DNA from: Polyangia bacterium
GTDB lineage: Bacteria; Myxococcota_A; Polyangia; Nannocystales; Nannocystaceae
Assembly (NCBI GenBank): GCA_030424595.1
Contig: JAUHWG010000004.1
Span: 124,001-188,000, forward strand
Direction of reading: 5' to 3'
Length of the DNA stretch: 64,000 nt
Position numbers and translations under genes: made by a program
Shown here: positions 1 to 7,687 of the stretch, in pieces
Layout: every line of letters starts with the position of its first letter
Numbering within the stretch: position 1 is the stretch's first letter
Notes under the pieces: model-generated
Seen by the model: only the letters and a program-made list of their open reading frames with translations
Database searches by the model: none
Told to the model about the DNA's origin: nothing

Positions 1-868
1 CCGCCGGCGGACGACGGGCCTCGAAGAGGATCATGGTCCGGTCGATCGCCTCTTGGGCGACCTGCTGCAGGCGCTCGTCGGTGTACCAGTCGATGCCCTG
101 GCGCGCGGCCATGTTGCTCGAGTTCGACTGCGAGACGTCGCCCTTCTTGGCGGTGACCATGCACCACAGGCGGGTCATCGGCCGGCTGTCGGTGACGACG
201 TTGCCGTGCATGTCGACGATGAGGATCGTCTCCTCGGCGTCCGCCCAGCTGACGGTCACCTTGTCGACCGCGGACTCGAGCTTGCGGGCCATGCCGTCCA
301 GGCGCTGGATGATCGGCAGCTTCTCGGCGATGCCGACGTCGACCCAGGAGCGCTGCATCGGGTAGTAGTCGGCGTGCTTGCGGGTGTTGAGTTCGACCGG
401 GGCCGCGGCGGCGCCGCTGTGGGCGATGCTCGAGGCGGTCCGCGCCGCGGCGATCATCGCCTCGACGGAGAGGTCCTCGGTGAAGGCGTAGCCGGTCTGA
501 TCGCCGACGACGACCCGCAGGCCGACGCCCTGGTCGATCGAGGAGGCGGCGCGGGAGATGATCCCGTCCTCCATCGTGATCGAGTTCGATCGCGAGTATT
601 GAAAGTAGAGGTCGGCGGCGTCGGCTCCGCGGGCGGTGAGCTCAGCCATCACCTTGCGGATCGTCGCCTCGTCGACCGAAAACCAGGAAAAGGTCTGTTG
701 GGTCTCCGGAATCATGGGCACGTCAGGCGACACGATCGCCTGGGCTTGGGGTGTAGGCTTTGTGCAGCCGGTGAGCAAGCCGCTGAGGCCCGCACCGGAG
801 CTGACCCAGAGGGCGGAGCCCATGCTGCCCCTGAGGAGGTTTCGACGAGTGCAGAGCGGATCGGACAT
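1..868 (-). CDS. TldD/PmbA-family metalloprotease with Tat-lipoprotein signal (C-terminus beyond window)
   Basis: The reverse strand reads as an open frame of 289 codons that runs off the left edge, so the catalytic HExxxH region is not visible. Residues about 55-110 match the TldD N-terminal domain: a GADAADLYFQY segment, then a MEDGII segment and a SSIDQGVGLRVV segment, followed by GYAFTEDLS. The family (TldD/TldE) are zinc proteases or modifying-peptide maturases, normally cytosolic. Here the first 35 residues are a Tat-type signal (RRNLLRG, then a hydrophobic stretch) ending in a lipobox, LLTGC, so this copy is predicted to be exported and lipidated. The ATG at 866-868 is the start that keeps the twin-arginine at residues 7-8. 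Family assignment is firm; export is inferred from the signal. Confidence 0.88.
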   Translation of the reverse strand, partial: MSDPLCTRRNLLRGSMGSALWVSSGAGLSGLLTGCTKPTPQAQAIVSPDVPMIPETQQTFSWFSVDEATIRKVMAELTARGADAADLYFQYSRSNSITMEDGIISRAASSIDQGVGLRVVVGDQTGYAFTEDLSVEAMIAAARTASSIAHSGAAAAPVELNTRKHADYYPMQRSWVDVGIAEKLPIIQRLDGMARKLESAVDKVTVSWADAEETILIVDMHGNVVTDSRPMTRLWCMVTAKKGDVSQSNSSNMAARQGIDWYTDERLQQVAQEAIDRTMILFEARRPPA

Positions 869-980
869 GTTCGTGCCGATTCTGAACCCGCCGAGCGGCT
901 CCGGGTTTCGCGCAGCGTCGGCGCTCCGCGTGAGCAGAGGTGCAGACGAGGACCCCCGGAGCGGCCAAACGGGGGGTGGC

Positions 981-1286
981 TCACCCCTTCTCGTCTGTAG
1001 CCGCGCCTTCGCTGGTCTTCGCGAGGCCGGCCCGGAGCTCCTCGATCGCCGAGACGAGGCCAGCGACGACCTCCTTGGTCGCGTCGACGGTCGCCTGGGC
1101 GGTCGCCTCGGTGACCTGGGCGGCCTCCTTCTCGAAGGCGGCGAGGCGGGGCTCGAGCTCGCTCCAGGCCTGCTTCGCGTCCATTCCGGCGAGGTGGAGC
1201 TTGAGCTTCATCTCATCGCGAGCCGTGCGAAAGTCGGCGATATGCTTGGAAAAAAAGTCGCGGATCGGGTCTTGGGCCTCGGTCAT
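981..1286 (-). CDS. Small coiled-coil hypothetical protein
   Basis: A 101-residue protein, charged and Ala/Glu/Lys-rich, with almost uninterrupted predicted helix from about residue 5 to 90 (for example DFFSKHIADF and AAFEKEAAQVTEATAQA). It has no signal peptide or membrane segment. It ends 112 bp upstream of the TldD-like start on the same strand, so the two could be cotranscribed. Similar small helical proteins occur in myxobacteria without known function. I do not recognise a family. The strong GC3 bias and compact ORF support it as real. Confidence 0.7.
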   Translation of the reverse strand: MTEAQDPIRDFFSKHIADFRTARDEMKLKLHLAGMDAKQAWSELEPRLAAFEKEAAQVTEATAQATVDATKEVVAGLVSAIEELRAGLAKTSEGAATDEKG

Positions 1287-1458
1287 CGGCCGAACCTAGC
1301 AGATCGTCGGCGACCCGCATGGGATGGTGGTGCGCACATTTCGCGCTCGTCGCGCGCGGCGCGGAGAGCCCGCAGTCTGCGTGCCCCCCAAACCGCGGGC
1401 TCGGGCGAGCGGTCTTGCCCGCGGGACCGGACCCCGGAGGTCTAGTCTGGGGAGACCG

Positions 1459-2154
1459 ATGCCTGACCGACGATGTCGAACCATGGTCACCCTGGCCTGC
1501 GCGGCCGCCCTCAGCTGTACCGGCGGCACGGGCGAGTCTGAGAGCGAGACGACGACCGACGCCAGCTCGGGCTCGAAATCTGGCTCGGCGACCGAGACGA
1601 TGACCGAGGGCGGCTCTGCTTCGTCGACGGGCGGGACGGGCGGGACGGGCGGGACGACCGGGACGACCGGGGGCTCGGCGTCGGGCACGGAGACGACGGA
1701 GACGACGGAGACGACGGAGACGACGGAGACGACGGAGACGACGGAGACGACGGACGGTGTCGAGTGTGACCTCGAGGCGGTCGCCTGCGCCCAGGCGGAG
1801 ATCGGCGGCGAGCTCTTCATCGACTGCGGCGTCGTCGATCCGATGGAGAGCGCTCCCGAGGAGTGGCAGGCCGCCCGCGAGTGTGCGCTCGCTGCCGTCG
1901 CCGACGAGAAGGCGTTCAAGCTGGTGACCTGGCTGCAGGGGATCGACTCCGAGGTCGGCTACGCCTACGTCGGCTTCGAGGGGGAGAGCTACGGGATCAG
2001 CCGCTACCTCTTCGACAGCTACCCGCCGGCGGGGATCGTCGTGAACCCCTGCACGTCGCTGACCGCCGAGGCGTCGTGCATCGCCGCGGTCGGTGAGGTG
2101 TGCCTCACCTGCGTCGACGCCGGGCCCAATTCGAAGGTCTGCGGCGGCCGCTGA
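1459..2154 (+). CDS. Repeat-linker lipoprotein, Cys-rich C-terminal domain
   Basis: Predicted 231-aa secreted lipoprotein. The ATG at 1459 is preferred over the upstream in-frame start at 1324 because it has a GGGGAG ribosome site 5 nt upstream and puts a short signal (VTLACAAALS) directly before the lipidated Cys. Then comes a linker of about 75 residues rich in Ser, Thr, Gly and Glu, including TETTETT runs encoded by a 9-bp DNA repeat. The globular part (about residue 95 onward) contains at least seven Cys, for example VECDLEAVACAQ and SCIAAVGEVCLTC, suggesting a disulfide-bonded extracellular domain. Function unknown. It is convergent with the TamB gene. Confidence 0.85.
   Translation: MPDRRCRTMVTLACAAALSCTGGTGESESETTTDASSGSKSGSATETMTEGGSASSTGGTGGTGGTTGTTGGSASGTETTETTETTETTETTETTETTDGVECDLEAVACAQAEIGGELFIDCGVVDPMESAPEEWQAARECALAAVADEKAFKLVTWLQGIDSEVGYAYVGFEGESYGISRYLFDSYPPAGIVVNPCTSLTAEASCIAAVGEVCLTCVDAGPNSKVCGGR
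1690..1752 (+). repeat. 9-bp in-frame tandem repeat (gagacgacg) x7
   Basis: Seven copies of gagacgacg lie in frame in the lipoprotein linker and encode Glu-Thr-Thr units. Copy changes would not shift the reading frame, so the linker can vary in length freely. Confidence 0.95.
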
Positions 2155-2276
2155 GGACGTCGGCCGGCGCCGGACGTGCGCGGGGCGGGCGCGGCGAGTC
2201 AGCACTGCCCCCGAGCTCGTAGCTCGAGCCTTGAGCGACGACGAGGCGGGCGAAGATCGCCAGTGCGCTCGCCGGA

Positions 2277-2320
2277 GCGATCGTCGCGGCGGCGCGGCGG
2301 CGCACCGCCGCGACGATCGC
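2277..2320. terminator. Strong bidirectional hairpin between convergent genes
   Basis: A perfect 16-bp inverted repeat (arms 2277-2292 and 2305-2320, beginning gcgatcgtcgcggcgg) encloses a 12-nt loop. It sits between the 3' ends of the plus-strand lipoprotein gene and the minus-strand tamB gene. There is no clear U-tract on either side, so it is called a terminator from stem strength and position. Confidence 0.65.
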
Positions 2321-2362
2321 CAGCTTGCGCTTCACCGAACGAACCTGGGAGCCTGGACCCGC

Positions 2363-5300
2363 TCACTTCACGGGCTTGGGCTCGGGCTCGGGCTTGGGCT
2401 TGGGCTTGGGCTTGGGCTTGGCCTTGCGGAGGGCGGGGTTTTTCGGGTTGCCGAGGATCTTCTCCCAGAAGAGGTCGACGCCGCCGACCGCTGCGTCGCC
2501 GAAGGAGGTCTCGAGGGTCCAGTGCGGCGCGAGCTCGTACTCGATCCGGGCCTCGACGCGGTTCTTGCCGCGCCTCGGGTTGATCCGCATCGCCGTCTCT
2601 ACGTAGAGGTCGTCGCTCAGGCGCTTGCCGAGCGAGAGCACCGGTCGGTTGGCGCCATCCTCAAAGGTGACCGCGATCTGATCGATCCCCGTGCGCTCGT
2701 TGACGTAGTTGCGCAGCTCGCTGTTTTGGAAGGCGGAGAGGAGCGACGCGGCGGCGGCGAGCACCTGCCCCTCCTCGCCGTCGCCGACCTCCTCCTTGCC
2801 GGTGAGGAGCAGCGTCAGGATCGCCCCCTGGGACATCGACGGCGACGACTCGAGGACCAGCTCGGGCTTGGGCAGGCGGCCGCGCACGGTCAGCGTGACC
2901 TGGGTGGCGCGGACCTGGGTCACGGCGACGACGTTGACGAAGGGGGCGATCTCGCCGGCGTCCTCCGGGAGGGTGATGACCCCGCGCTCGATCGTGAAGC
3001 GGTTGCCGGCGAACTCGATGAAGCCGTCCTTGGAGTTGAGCTGGCCTGTGACCTCGCGGACGCCGGCCTCTTCGGTGGCGCGGACCTTGCCCTGCCAGCG
3101 CATCGCCAGCTTGTTGCCGACGATCTCGAGGGGATCGACCAGGGCCACGGTGAAGACGGTTCGCTTGTCCTCCTCCTCGGGCGCGGGCGGGACGACCTCG
3201 AGGTCCGCCGCGGAGGCGCCCTCCGGCGGAGAGATGTCCTCGGCGACAGGACCGCGCGACTTCTCGTCGGCGTAGTGGACCTTGTCGCTCGTCGGGATCG
3301 AGTCCGCTGCCTTGCCGACGGAGCCTAGGATGCTGACCTCGGTGCGGGCGATGGTGACGTCGATCTCGGTCGCCTTCGCGTCGCTCTTCGCGTTCGCCTT
3401 GATGAGGCTGCCGAGCTGCATCTGCGGCAGCCCGGGCCGGACCAGCGGGAAGCGGCCGAGGCTGATCTCGCCCTTCGCCCGGTAGCCGTCCTTGGTCAGC
3501 TCGAGGCGGGCGTCGCCGGTCAGGGTGCCGTCGCCGCTGCTGGCGGAGAGGCTATCGGCGACGATCGTCTTGCCGTCGGCGGAGACCTTGACGGCGATCT
3601 TCTTCAGGCGCTGTTGGAGCGGGACGATCGTCACCTCGCCGTCGGCGAGGGCGAGCTCGCCGCGGATCCCCGGCACCGCGATCGTGCCGTCGGCCTCGAT
3701 ATCGGCCCGAAGCTGGCCCTGGAGGTCGTAGAGGGCGCTTGGGAGGATGGGCTCCAGGAGGCCGAGGCCGAGCCCGGCGGTCCGAACAGAGGCCTGGATC
3801 GGGATCTCCGGGACCTTGGCCCGGCCCGCGAGGAGGGCCTCCAAGTCCGCCTGCGTCGTGACCTCGAGGTGGAGGTCGCCGACCTCGCGGAGCGGGCCAA
3901 AGTCGAGCGAGAGCCGCTGATCGGTCGGCTTGACCGCGGCGTCGAGCCGGATCGGCATCGCCCCGACGTCGATGTGAGCGACCGAGCCGCGGAGAGCGAG
4001 CCCGCCGGAGTAGCCGTCGCGCCCGGCCTTCGCGGTGAGGGTGAAGCCCAGGTAGGTGACCAGCTCCGGCGGGAGCTCGTAGAACGTGCCGATGAGCTCG
4101 CGATCGATCCCGGTCACGCGGAGGCTGAGGTCGCCGTCCTCCCCCTCTACGAGGGCAGCCTCCGGTCCGCGCAGGTCGACCCGCACGGGGGCGAGGGCGT
4201 GGAGCTCGAGCCCTCCCTTGGCGCCGATGGCCCCCTGACCGTCGACGCGGAGGTAGCGGTCCCGGTAGTCGAGGCGGAGGTCGACGCCGCCGATCGAGTG
4301 GCCGTCGTAGGCGATCCCGTGGGCGGAGATCATGCCCTCTAGGACAGGTACTCCGCCGCTCGCCGAGGCGTCGAGGTCGACGTCGACGAGGCCGCGGAGG
4401 TCCAGGCCCGGGGAGAACGCCCGCAGCCTGGAGAGGTCGAGACCGCGACCGTCGATCGTGAGGATGTGCTCGCCCTCCGCCAGCCAGCGCAGATCCTGCT
4501 CCGCGGGGGCGATGTGGAGCGGGGCCTCGGCGTGGAGCCTGAGCTGCTCGGCGAGGGGACCCGCGAGGTCGAGGTCTGCGGTCGCGCGATCCCTGTCGAC
4601 GTGGGCGCGGAGGTCGACATCACCGAGCTCTAGGCCGGCCGCCGCGAGCCGATGCCCGCGCAGGCGGAGGTCGGCCTCGAGGGTGTCGATCATGGCGCCC
4701 GCCATCGGTCCGGCGACGTCGAGCTCGAGGTCGAAGACGCCGCTGAGGGGGATCTCGGCCGGGTCGAGCTGGCCCTCGTTGAGGCCCTCGAGCTGCTGTC
4801 GGAGGGAGATCCGGGTCGCCTCGACGCGGACCTGATGGAGCTCGCGCGGGAGCCAGCGGAGGCCGCCGTCGACGAGGTTGAGGCGGATGGGCAGGACCTG
4901 GCCGTCGACGATGAGCACGCCGCCGCGGCGGGCGAGGCGGAGGTCGAGCTGGGCGTCGCCGTTGCGGGGCAGGGTGGCCTTGAGGTCGAGGTCGCCGATG
5001 ACGTTTCCGCGGGCCCGGAGCCCCCTGCCGCTGGCTTCTATGGTGATGGCCGGGCTCGCGGCGGAGCCCGAGACCTCGGCCTTGAGGTCGAGCTTGCCGC
5101 CGACCTTGAGCTCGGGGTCGATCTGCGTGAGCCATGGCTCGAGGCGGCCTAGCTCGAGCTCCTCGATCGTCGTCTCTGCGCGGATCGATCCTGGCCTCAG
5201 GGTGAACGCGCCGCGCTGCAGGTCGAGGTCGACGTAGGCCTGGGCCTGGGCCTGGGTCCGTTTGGCGAGATCGCCGCGGAGGTTGAGCTCCGCGCGGGCG

Positions 5301-7687
5301 TGACCCTCTTCGAGCGACGCGTGGAGGTTGATGTCGCCGAGACGACCGCGACCGAGGCCGATCGCCCGGCCCGAGACCTCGGCTTCGACCGTCGGGTCGT
5401 CGGCCGGGCCGCGGAGCTGGGCGTCGGCGCTCAGGCGTCCGCGCAGGCGCCCGCGCAGAGAGGGGACGAGCTTGGCCAGGCGGGGGAGGCGGAGGTCGGC
5501 CAGCTCCAGGCGGAGGTCGCTCTCACCGTCACGGTCGACGACCCCGTCGGCCTGCACGCGGCCCTTCGCGAGGTCGAGGTCGAGCTCATCGACGGTGTAG
5601 CGGCGGTCTGAGAGGGTCACCTCGGTGGGCTTGCGGAGGTGCGCGTCGAGCCCGCGATAGGCGAGGTCGAGGCGCTCGAGGGCGATCCGCAGGGTCGGCC
5701 CGAGGTGGACCTGCGCCGCCAGCTGAGCGTTGTCACCGGCGCCGCGACGGGTCGCCCAGGCGTCGAGCTCGGCGTCGACCGCGAAGCGTGTGTTCGGCTC
5801 GTCGGAGGGTCCGAGCTCGACCTTCGCCTCGAGACCGGCGAGGCGGAGGTCGGCGGCCTCGACCGTCAGCTCCTCGGCGGCGATCGTCGCCTCTGCGCGC
5901 AGGGGGCTGGCTAGGGGCTCCGCGCTGAGATCGAGGCGGAGAGCGCCGACCTGGACGCCGACGCCGGCGAAGCTCCCTAGCCCGACAACACCGCTGCAGG
6001 CGAGCTCGTCGGCCCCCTCGCAGCTCCCGGCGCTCGCGAGGCGACCGGCGAGCTGCGGGAGCTCGACGAAGGGCCCAAGGCCGGCGACCACGTGGGCGAT
6101 CGAGGGGACCGTCAGCTCCCAGCGGGCGTCGGTGAGCTGGATCGAAGGGCCTCTCGCCCCGTCGTCGTCGCCGGGCGGCGGCACGTCGACGCCGATGTCA
6201 CGGTCGAGCATGTCGGGCATGCCACCGCCGCCCGCCAGGGCTCGGAGGGCTTCGCCTCCGGTCGCGCTGTCGTCCGCCGTGCTGTCGTCGCCCGGTCGCC
6301 CGTCCCCCGTGTCGCCGGTCTCACCGGGCGTGTTGAGGGCAGCTTCGCCGTCCTCTGTGGAGCTCGCCGCGGTCGCGGGCGGGAGGAGCAGCGATGCGGC
6401 GGCCTCGAGGTCGACGCCGAGGGTCGCAACGCGGACGTCGGCGGCCGCGCTGCGCCCCGGACCGCGCGAGCCCGCGAGCCGGAGGTCGAGCCCCCCGAGC
6501 TCGCCACAACCGACGCAGAGCGCCCGCAGGGCGCCTTCAAACGACTCCCACGAGCGACCCTGGAGGCTCCCCTTCAGGACCACGACGAGCTCTCCCGTCG
6601 GCGCCAGCTCGGGCATCGGCAGGGCCCTGCTCGCGACCGTCACGTGGCCGAAGAGCTCTAGATCGGGGGCGTCGAGGGGTGGGCCGCCGGCGACGAGGCG
6701 GGCCTCGACCAGCCCCGGGAGGTCGGCGCGGAGGCTGAGCGCGGCGGCCCCGTCGGCGCCCCGCCCCCCGCGGAGCGCGATCGAAGGGGCTCCCTCGAGC
6801 TTGGCGAGCCACGGGTGGAGCTGCGCCGGGATCCATCGCTCGGCGACGTGGGCCGGCTGCACCTCCGCCGTGAGCGATACATCGCCGGTCCTGTCCTCGA
6901 CGTCGACGAGCGCCCCGAGGAGGTCGACGCGGCCGATGTCGGTGACGACCTCGCCCGAGAGCCGGAGGACCGCGTCGTGCCAGGTCGCGCCGAGCTCGAC
7001 GCCGTCCAGGAGCACGCCGGGGAGCACGCCCTTGCCCTCGGTGATCCGGAGGGAGGCGTCGGTGCCGGACCAGGCGAGCTCTTGGGCGGTGAGGTAGACG
7101 GCGGCGAGCAGCCTGCGACCTTCGCCGTCCAGGACCTCGAGACCGGCGATCTCGACCGTGTCGGCCTCGAGGGCGAGGGGGAGGGAGGGCCCGATCGTCG
7201 TGCTCGGCGTCGACGGCCCGGGGATCGCGAGGTCGGCGAAGTCCCCCCGGAGATCCACCCGGGTCTGGGCGACGCGGAGGGACGACACGTCGAGCGCGCG
7301 GCTGAGCAGGCCGGACCAGCGCCAGTCGAGCTGGAGCTCGGCCACCGTGACGACCTCGACCCCCTCGGCGTCGACGAGGACGATCCCGCGGAGCGCGAGG
7401 TGATCGGCGAGCCGCCCCTCGACCTCGGCGATCCGGATCTCGCCGGCGATCCTGTCGTTGTAGAGGCCGAGCCCCCGGTCGATCGCGAACGTCAGCGCGG
7501 CGTTCGAGTAGAGGAGCAGGAGGACGAGGGCGACGAGGAGGACGACGAGCGCGACGACGCCGATCGCGACGAACTTGCCGGTACGGCGAGCGGCGGCGCC
7601 GAGCCCCCGCCTCGACCCGCCGCTCGGCCCCTCCTCCGACGGTGGGGTCTCCGCGGCGGGGCTGCCTTCGTCGGCGCGACCGACCAT
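2363..7687 (-). CDS. tamB: TamB-family inner-membrane translocation/assembly protein (DUF490)
   Basis: 1774-aa AsmA/TamB-type protein. TamB spans the periplasm and, with the Omp85 protein TamA, helps insert outer-membrane proteins or move lipids. The start is the ATG at 7685-7687, which overlaps the tamA stop codon (TGATG); longer upstream reading is out-of-gene. A single N-terminal membrane anchor lies near residues 40-62 (VAIGVVALVVLLVALVLLLL). The middle is very long, repetitive beta-strand sequence alternating LDL/LRL/ADL motifs, typical of the hydrophobic-groove fold. The C-terminus has the DUF490 signature, GFIEFAGNRFTIERG and GAILTLLLTGKE, and ends in a Lys-Pro/Glu-Pro tail. An acidic, Gly/Asp-rich insert occurs around residue 460. 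Larger than E. coli TamB (1259 aa). Confidence 0.93.
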   Translation of the reverse strand: MVGRADEGSPAAETPPSEEGPSGGSRRGLGAAARRTGKFVAIGVVALVVLLVALVLLLLYSNAALTFAIDRGLGLYNDRIAGEIRIAEVEGRLADHLALRGIVLVDAEGVEVVTVAELQLDWRWSGLLSRALDVSSLRVAQTRVDLRGDFADLAIPGPSTPSTTIGPSLPLALEADTVEIAGLEVLDGEGRRLLAAVYLTAQELAWSGTDASLRITEGKGVLPGVLLDGVELGATWHDAVLRLSGEVVTDIGRVDLLGALVDVEDRTGDVSLTAEVQPAHVAERWIPAQLHPWLAKLEGAPSIALRGGRGADGAAALSLRADLPGLVEARLVAGGPPLDAPDLELFGHVTVASRALPMPELAPTGELVVVLKGSLQGRSWESFEGALRALCVGCGELGGLDLRLAGSRGPGRSAAADVRVATLGVDLEAAASLLLPPATAASSTEDGEAALNTPGETGDTGDGRPGDDSTADDSATGGEALRALAGGGGMPDMLDRDIGVDVPPPGDDDGARGPSIQLTDARWELTVPSIAHVVAGLGPFVELPQLAGRLASAGSCEGADELACSGVVGLGSFAGVGVQVGALRLDLSAEPLASPLRAEATIAAEELTVEAADLRLAGLEAKVELGPSDEPNTRFAVDAELDAWATRRGAGDNAQLAAQVHLGPTLRIALERLDLAYRGLDAHLRKPTEVTLSDRRYTVDELDLDLAKGRVQADGVVDRDGESDLRLELADLRLPRLAKLVPSLRGRLRGRLSADAQLRGPADDPTVEAEVSGRAIGLGRGRLGDINLHASLEEGHARAELNLRGDLAKRTQAQAQAYVDLDLQRGAFTLRPGSIRAETTIEELELGRLEPWLTQIDPELKVGGKLDLKAEVSGSAASPAITIEASGRGLRARGNVIGDLDLKATLPRNGDAQLDLRLARRGGVLIVDGQVLPIRLNLVDGGLRWLPRELHQVRVEATRISLRQQLEGLNEGQLDPAEIPLSGVFDLELDVAGPMAGAMIDTLEADLRLRGHRLAAAGLELGDVDLRAHVDRDRATADLDLAGPLAEQLRLHAEAPLHIAPAEQDLRWLAEGEHILTIDGRGLDLSRLRAFSPGLDLRGLVDVDLDASASGGVPVLEGMISAHGIAYDGHSIGGVDLRLDYRDRYLRVDGQGAIGAKGGLELHALAPVRVDLRGPEAALVEGEDGDLSLRVTGIDRELIGTFYELPPELVTYLGFTLTAKAGRDGYSGGLALRGSVAHIDVGAMPIRLDAAVKPTDQRLSLDFGPLREVGDLHLEVTTQADLEALLAGRAKVPEIPIQASVRTAGLGLGLLEPILPSALYDLQGQLRADIEADGTIAVPGIRGELALADGEVTIVPLQQRLKKIAVKVSADGKTIVADSLSASSGDGTLTGDARLELTKDGYRAKGEISLGRFPLVRPGLPQMQLGSLIKANAKSDAKATEIDVTIARTEVSILGSVGKAADSIPTSDKVHYADEKSRGPVAEDISPPEGASAADLEVVPPAPEEEDKRTVFTVALVDPLEIVGNKLAMRWQGKVRATEEAGVREVTGQLNSKDGFIEFAGNRFTIERGVITLPEDAGEIAPFVNVVAVTQVRATQVTLTVRGRLPKPELVLESSPSMSQGAILTLLLTGKEEVGDGEEGQVLAAAASLLSAFQNSELRNYVNERTGIDQIAVTFEDGANRPVLSLGKRLSDDLYVETAMRINPRRGKNRVEARIEYELAPHWTLETSFGDAAVGGVDLFWEKILGNPKNPALRKAKPKPKPKPKPEPEPKPVK

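Noticed and set aside
2105..2335. A small minus-strand open frame with an MKRK start
   Set aside because: It covers the terminator hairpin and the 3' end of the lipoprotein gene; Arg-rich shadow.
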